From Thiomonas sp. (lineage in GTDB: Bacteria > Pseudomonadota > Gammaproteobacteria > Burkholderiales > Burkholderiaceae_C): DNA of 43,548 nucleotides. The notes beneath the pieces are model-generated. The model did not search any database and was not told the DNA's origin. It was given only the letters and a program-made list of their open reading frames with translations. The first letter of the stretch is position 1. Each line of letters opens with the position of its first letter. The stretch lies in contig JAGDVQ010000171.1 in assembly GCA_023255715.1 (NCBI GenBank), positions 1 through 43,548 on the forward strand. The letters run 5' to 3'. Below are positions 42,735 to 43,548 of the stretch, piece by piece. A program made the translations under genes and the position numbers.

Positions 42735-43548
42735 ATGGCGGCAAGCGGTGCCAAGTCCCGGCTGTGGCAGCGCCTGTGGCTGGCGCTCATCCTCGCGTTG
42801 CTGGCGCAGGCGCTGGTGTCGGCGCTGCTGATCCACTGGCTGTTCTTTTCCGATCCGCAGCAAGCGGAAATCCGCCGCGCCATGTTCCGCGCGCTGATGG
42901 CGGCGCAGGGCATCAAGCCCTCGCCCTGGCGACACCTGCTGCTCTCCCCTTTCACCGGCACGGTGCTCACCGCGCTGGTGGTCAGCGCCGTGACCCTGCC
43001 GCTGATGCGCCGCCTCACCCGTCGTCTGGAAACCCTGCAGCAGGGCGTGCAGGCGCTGGGAGCGGGCGACCTGTCGGCACGCGTGGCGGTGCAGGGCAAC
43101 GATGAAGTGGCGCAACTCGCGCAGAGTTTCAACACCGCCGCAGCGCGCATCGAATCCTTGATGCAAAGCCACAAGTCGCTGCTGGCCTACACCTCGCACG
43201 AACTGCGCACCCCGCTGACCCGGCTGCGCCTGAGCCTGGAGACACTGGCCGCGCCGGTGCCCGCCGCCGCGCGCGAGGTCGCGCTACGCGCCGCGAAGAA
43301 CGACCTGACCGAACTCGACGCATTGATCGACGACATCCTGCTCGCCAGCCGACTGGACGCGGCGCCGGGGCAGTCGCTGCAGCGCGAGGAGGTCGACCTG
43401 CTCGCGCTGGTGGCCGAGGAAGCGGCGCGGTTCGACGTCGAGGTGCAGGGCGACTGGATCACCCTGCAGGGTGACGACAAGCTGCTGCGCCGCGCGGTGC
43501 GCAATCTGCTCGACAACGCGCGGCGGCACGCTCCGGGCAGCCCGCCGC
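42735..43548 (+). CDS. Sensor histidine kinase, N-terminal part (cut by window end)
   Basis: The ORF runs 271 codons to the window edge without a stop, so it is not in the ORF track. TM1 is at about 14-37 and TM2 at about 69-91, with only about 30 periplasmic residues between, so there is no room for a folded sensor domain. A HAMP domain (about 88-142) is followed by the H-box with His155 in SHELRTPLTRLRL and the start of the ATPase domain with the N-box NLLDNARRHAPG. The G-boxes lie beyond the window. It is the cognate kinase of the regulator two bases upstream. A short sensor loop suggests it detects membrane state or an accessory protein such as the Spy-like one. Confidence 0.92.
   Translation, partial: MAASGAKSRLWQRLWLALILALLAQALVSALLIHWLFFSDPQQAEIRRAMFRALMAAQGIKPSPWRHLLLSPFTGTVLTALVVSAVTLPLMRRLTRRLETLQQGVQALGAGDLSARVAVQGNDEVAQLAQSFNTAAARIESLMQSHKSLLAYTSHELRTPLTRLRLSLETLAAPVPAAAREVALRAAKNDLTELDALIDDILLASRLDAAPGQSLQREEVDLLALVAEEAARFDVEVQGDWITLQGDDKLLRRAVRNLLDNARRHAPGSPP

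Noticed and set aside
42602-43105. A 167-residue ORF spanning the regulator-kinase joint
   Set aside because: It is out of frame with both genes; the true kinase frame starts at 42735 and remains open to the window end.
1-43548. Mobile elements, CRISPR arrays, tRNA or rRNA genes
   Set aside because: No transposase, integrase or phage-like ORF, no regularly spaced repeats and no cloverleaf-like sequence was noticed; the codon and base usage appears uniform by eye.

Overview
The window is high-G+C chromosomal DNA, densely packed with housekeeping genes. Protein families and gene order point to a betaproteobacterium of the order Burkholderiales: a ubiE–Tim44–ubiJ–ubiB string, mla genes that include mlaA, a murA–his–HIT–tatABC string, a short-form HisG, H-NS with a C-terminal DNA-binding motif, and EIIA-Man–HPr. 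Sulfur or metal oxidisers such as Thiomonas would fit, but that is an inference from gene content, not a measured match. I see no tRNA, rRNA, CRISPR array, insertion sequence, integrase or phage gene.

Layout. (1) 1–4678, plus strand: the 3' end of ubiE, a Tim44-domain membrane protein, a strong terminator, ubiJ and ubiB (ubiquinone synthesis), an aldo/keto reductase and a DUF4404 protein. (2) 4661–6449, minus strand: pdxA and a Nif3-family protein, divergent from a DegS-like protease (6509–7693, plus). (3) 7706–24307, minus strand: one unbroken co-directional run of 23 genes, read from the right as mlaFEDACB (outer-membrane lipid asymmetry), a YadGH-type ABC exporter, ibaG/bolA, murA, hisGDCBHAF-hisIE, a DUF4870 membrane protein, a HIT protein and tatABC. 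An intrinsic terminator sits inside this run, between tatA and tatB. (4) 24482–29502: a TPMT-family methyltransferase (plus), then on the minus strand a Crp/Fnr regulator, an H-NS protein and the three-gene proton-translocating transhydrogenase pntAA-pntAB-pntB. (5) 29743–31374, plus: a NUDIX hydrolase and mnmA (tRNA 2-thiouridylase). (6) 31408–39768, minus: the most accessory-looking part. It encodes a periplasmic thioredoxin-fold protein, then TolC, membrane-fusion and RND subunits, a DUF2892 protein, a TDT/SLAC1 channel-like protein and a CsoR/RcnR-family repressor with unusual ligand positions. (7) 39886–43548, plus: a lipoprotein, PTS EIIA-Man and HPr with no adjacent EI gene, then a Spy/CpxP-like protein with an OmpR-type response regulator and a histidine kinase cut by the window edge.

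How the genes work together. The mla, yad, murA and tat genes are all envelope functions, and histidine synthesis is embedded among them. The accessory block in (6) looks like a repressor-controlled efflux unit. Operator-like dyads with a G-tract lie in the tolC upstream region, and the likely sensor is the CsoR-like protein at the far end of the block. The block in (7) resembles a Cpx-type envelope-stress module, with a GTRAA-N5-GTAAA box ahead of the Spy-like gene.

No clearly new system stands out. The best leads are the efflux/anion-channel/CsoR-like module with its candidate operator, the tatA–tatB terminator, and the Cpx-like box. All motif statements come from reading the sequence by eye; no database search or folding calculation was run.
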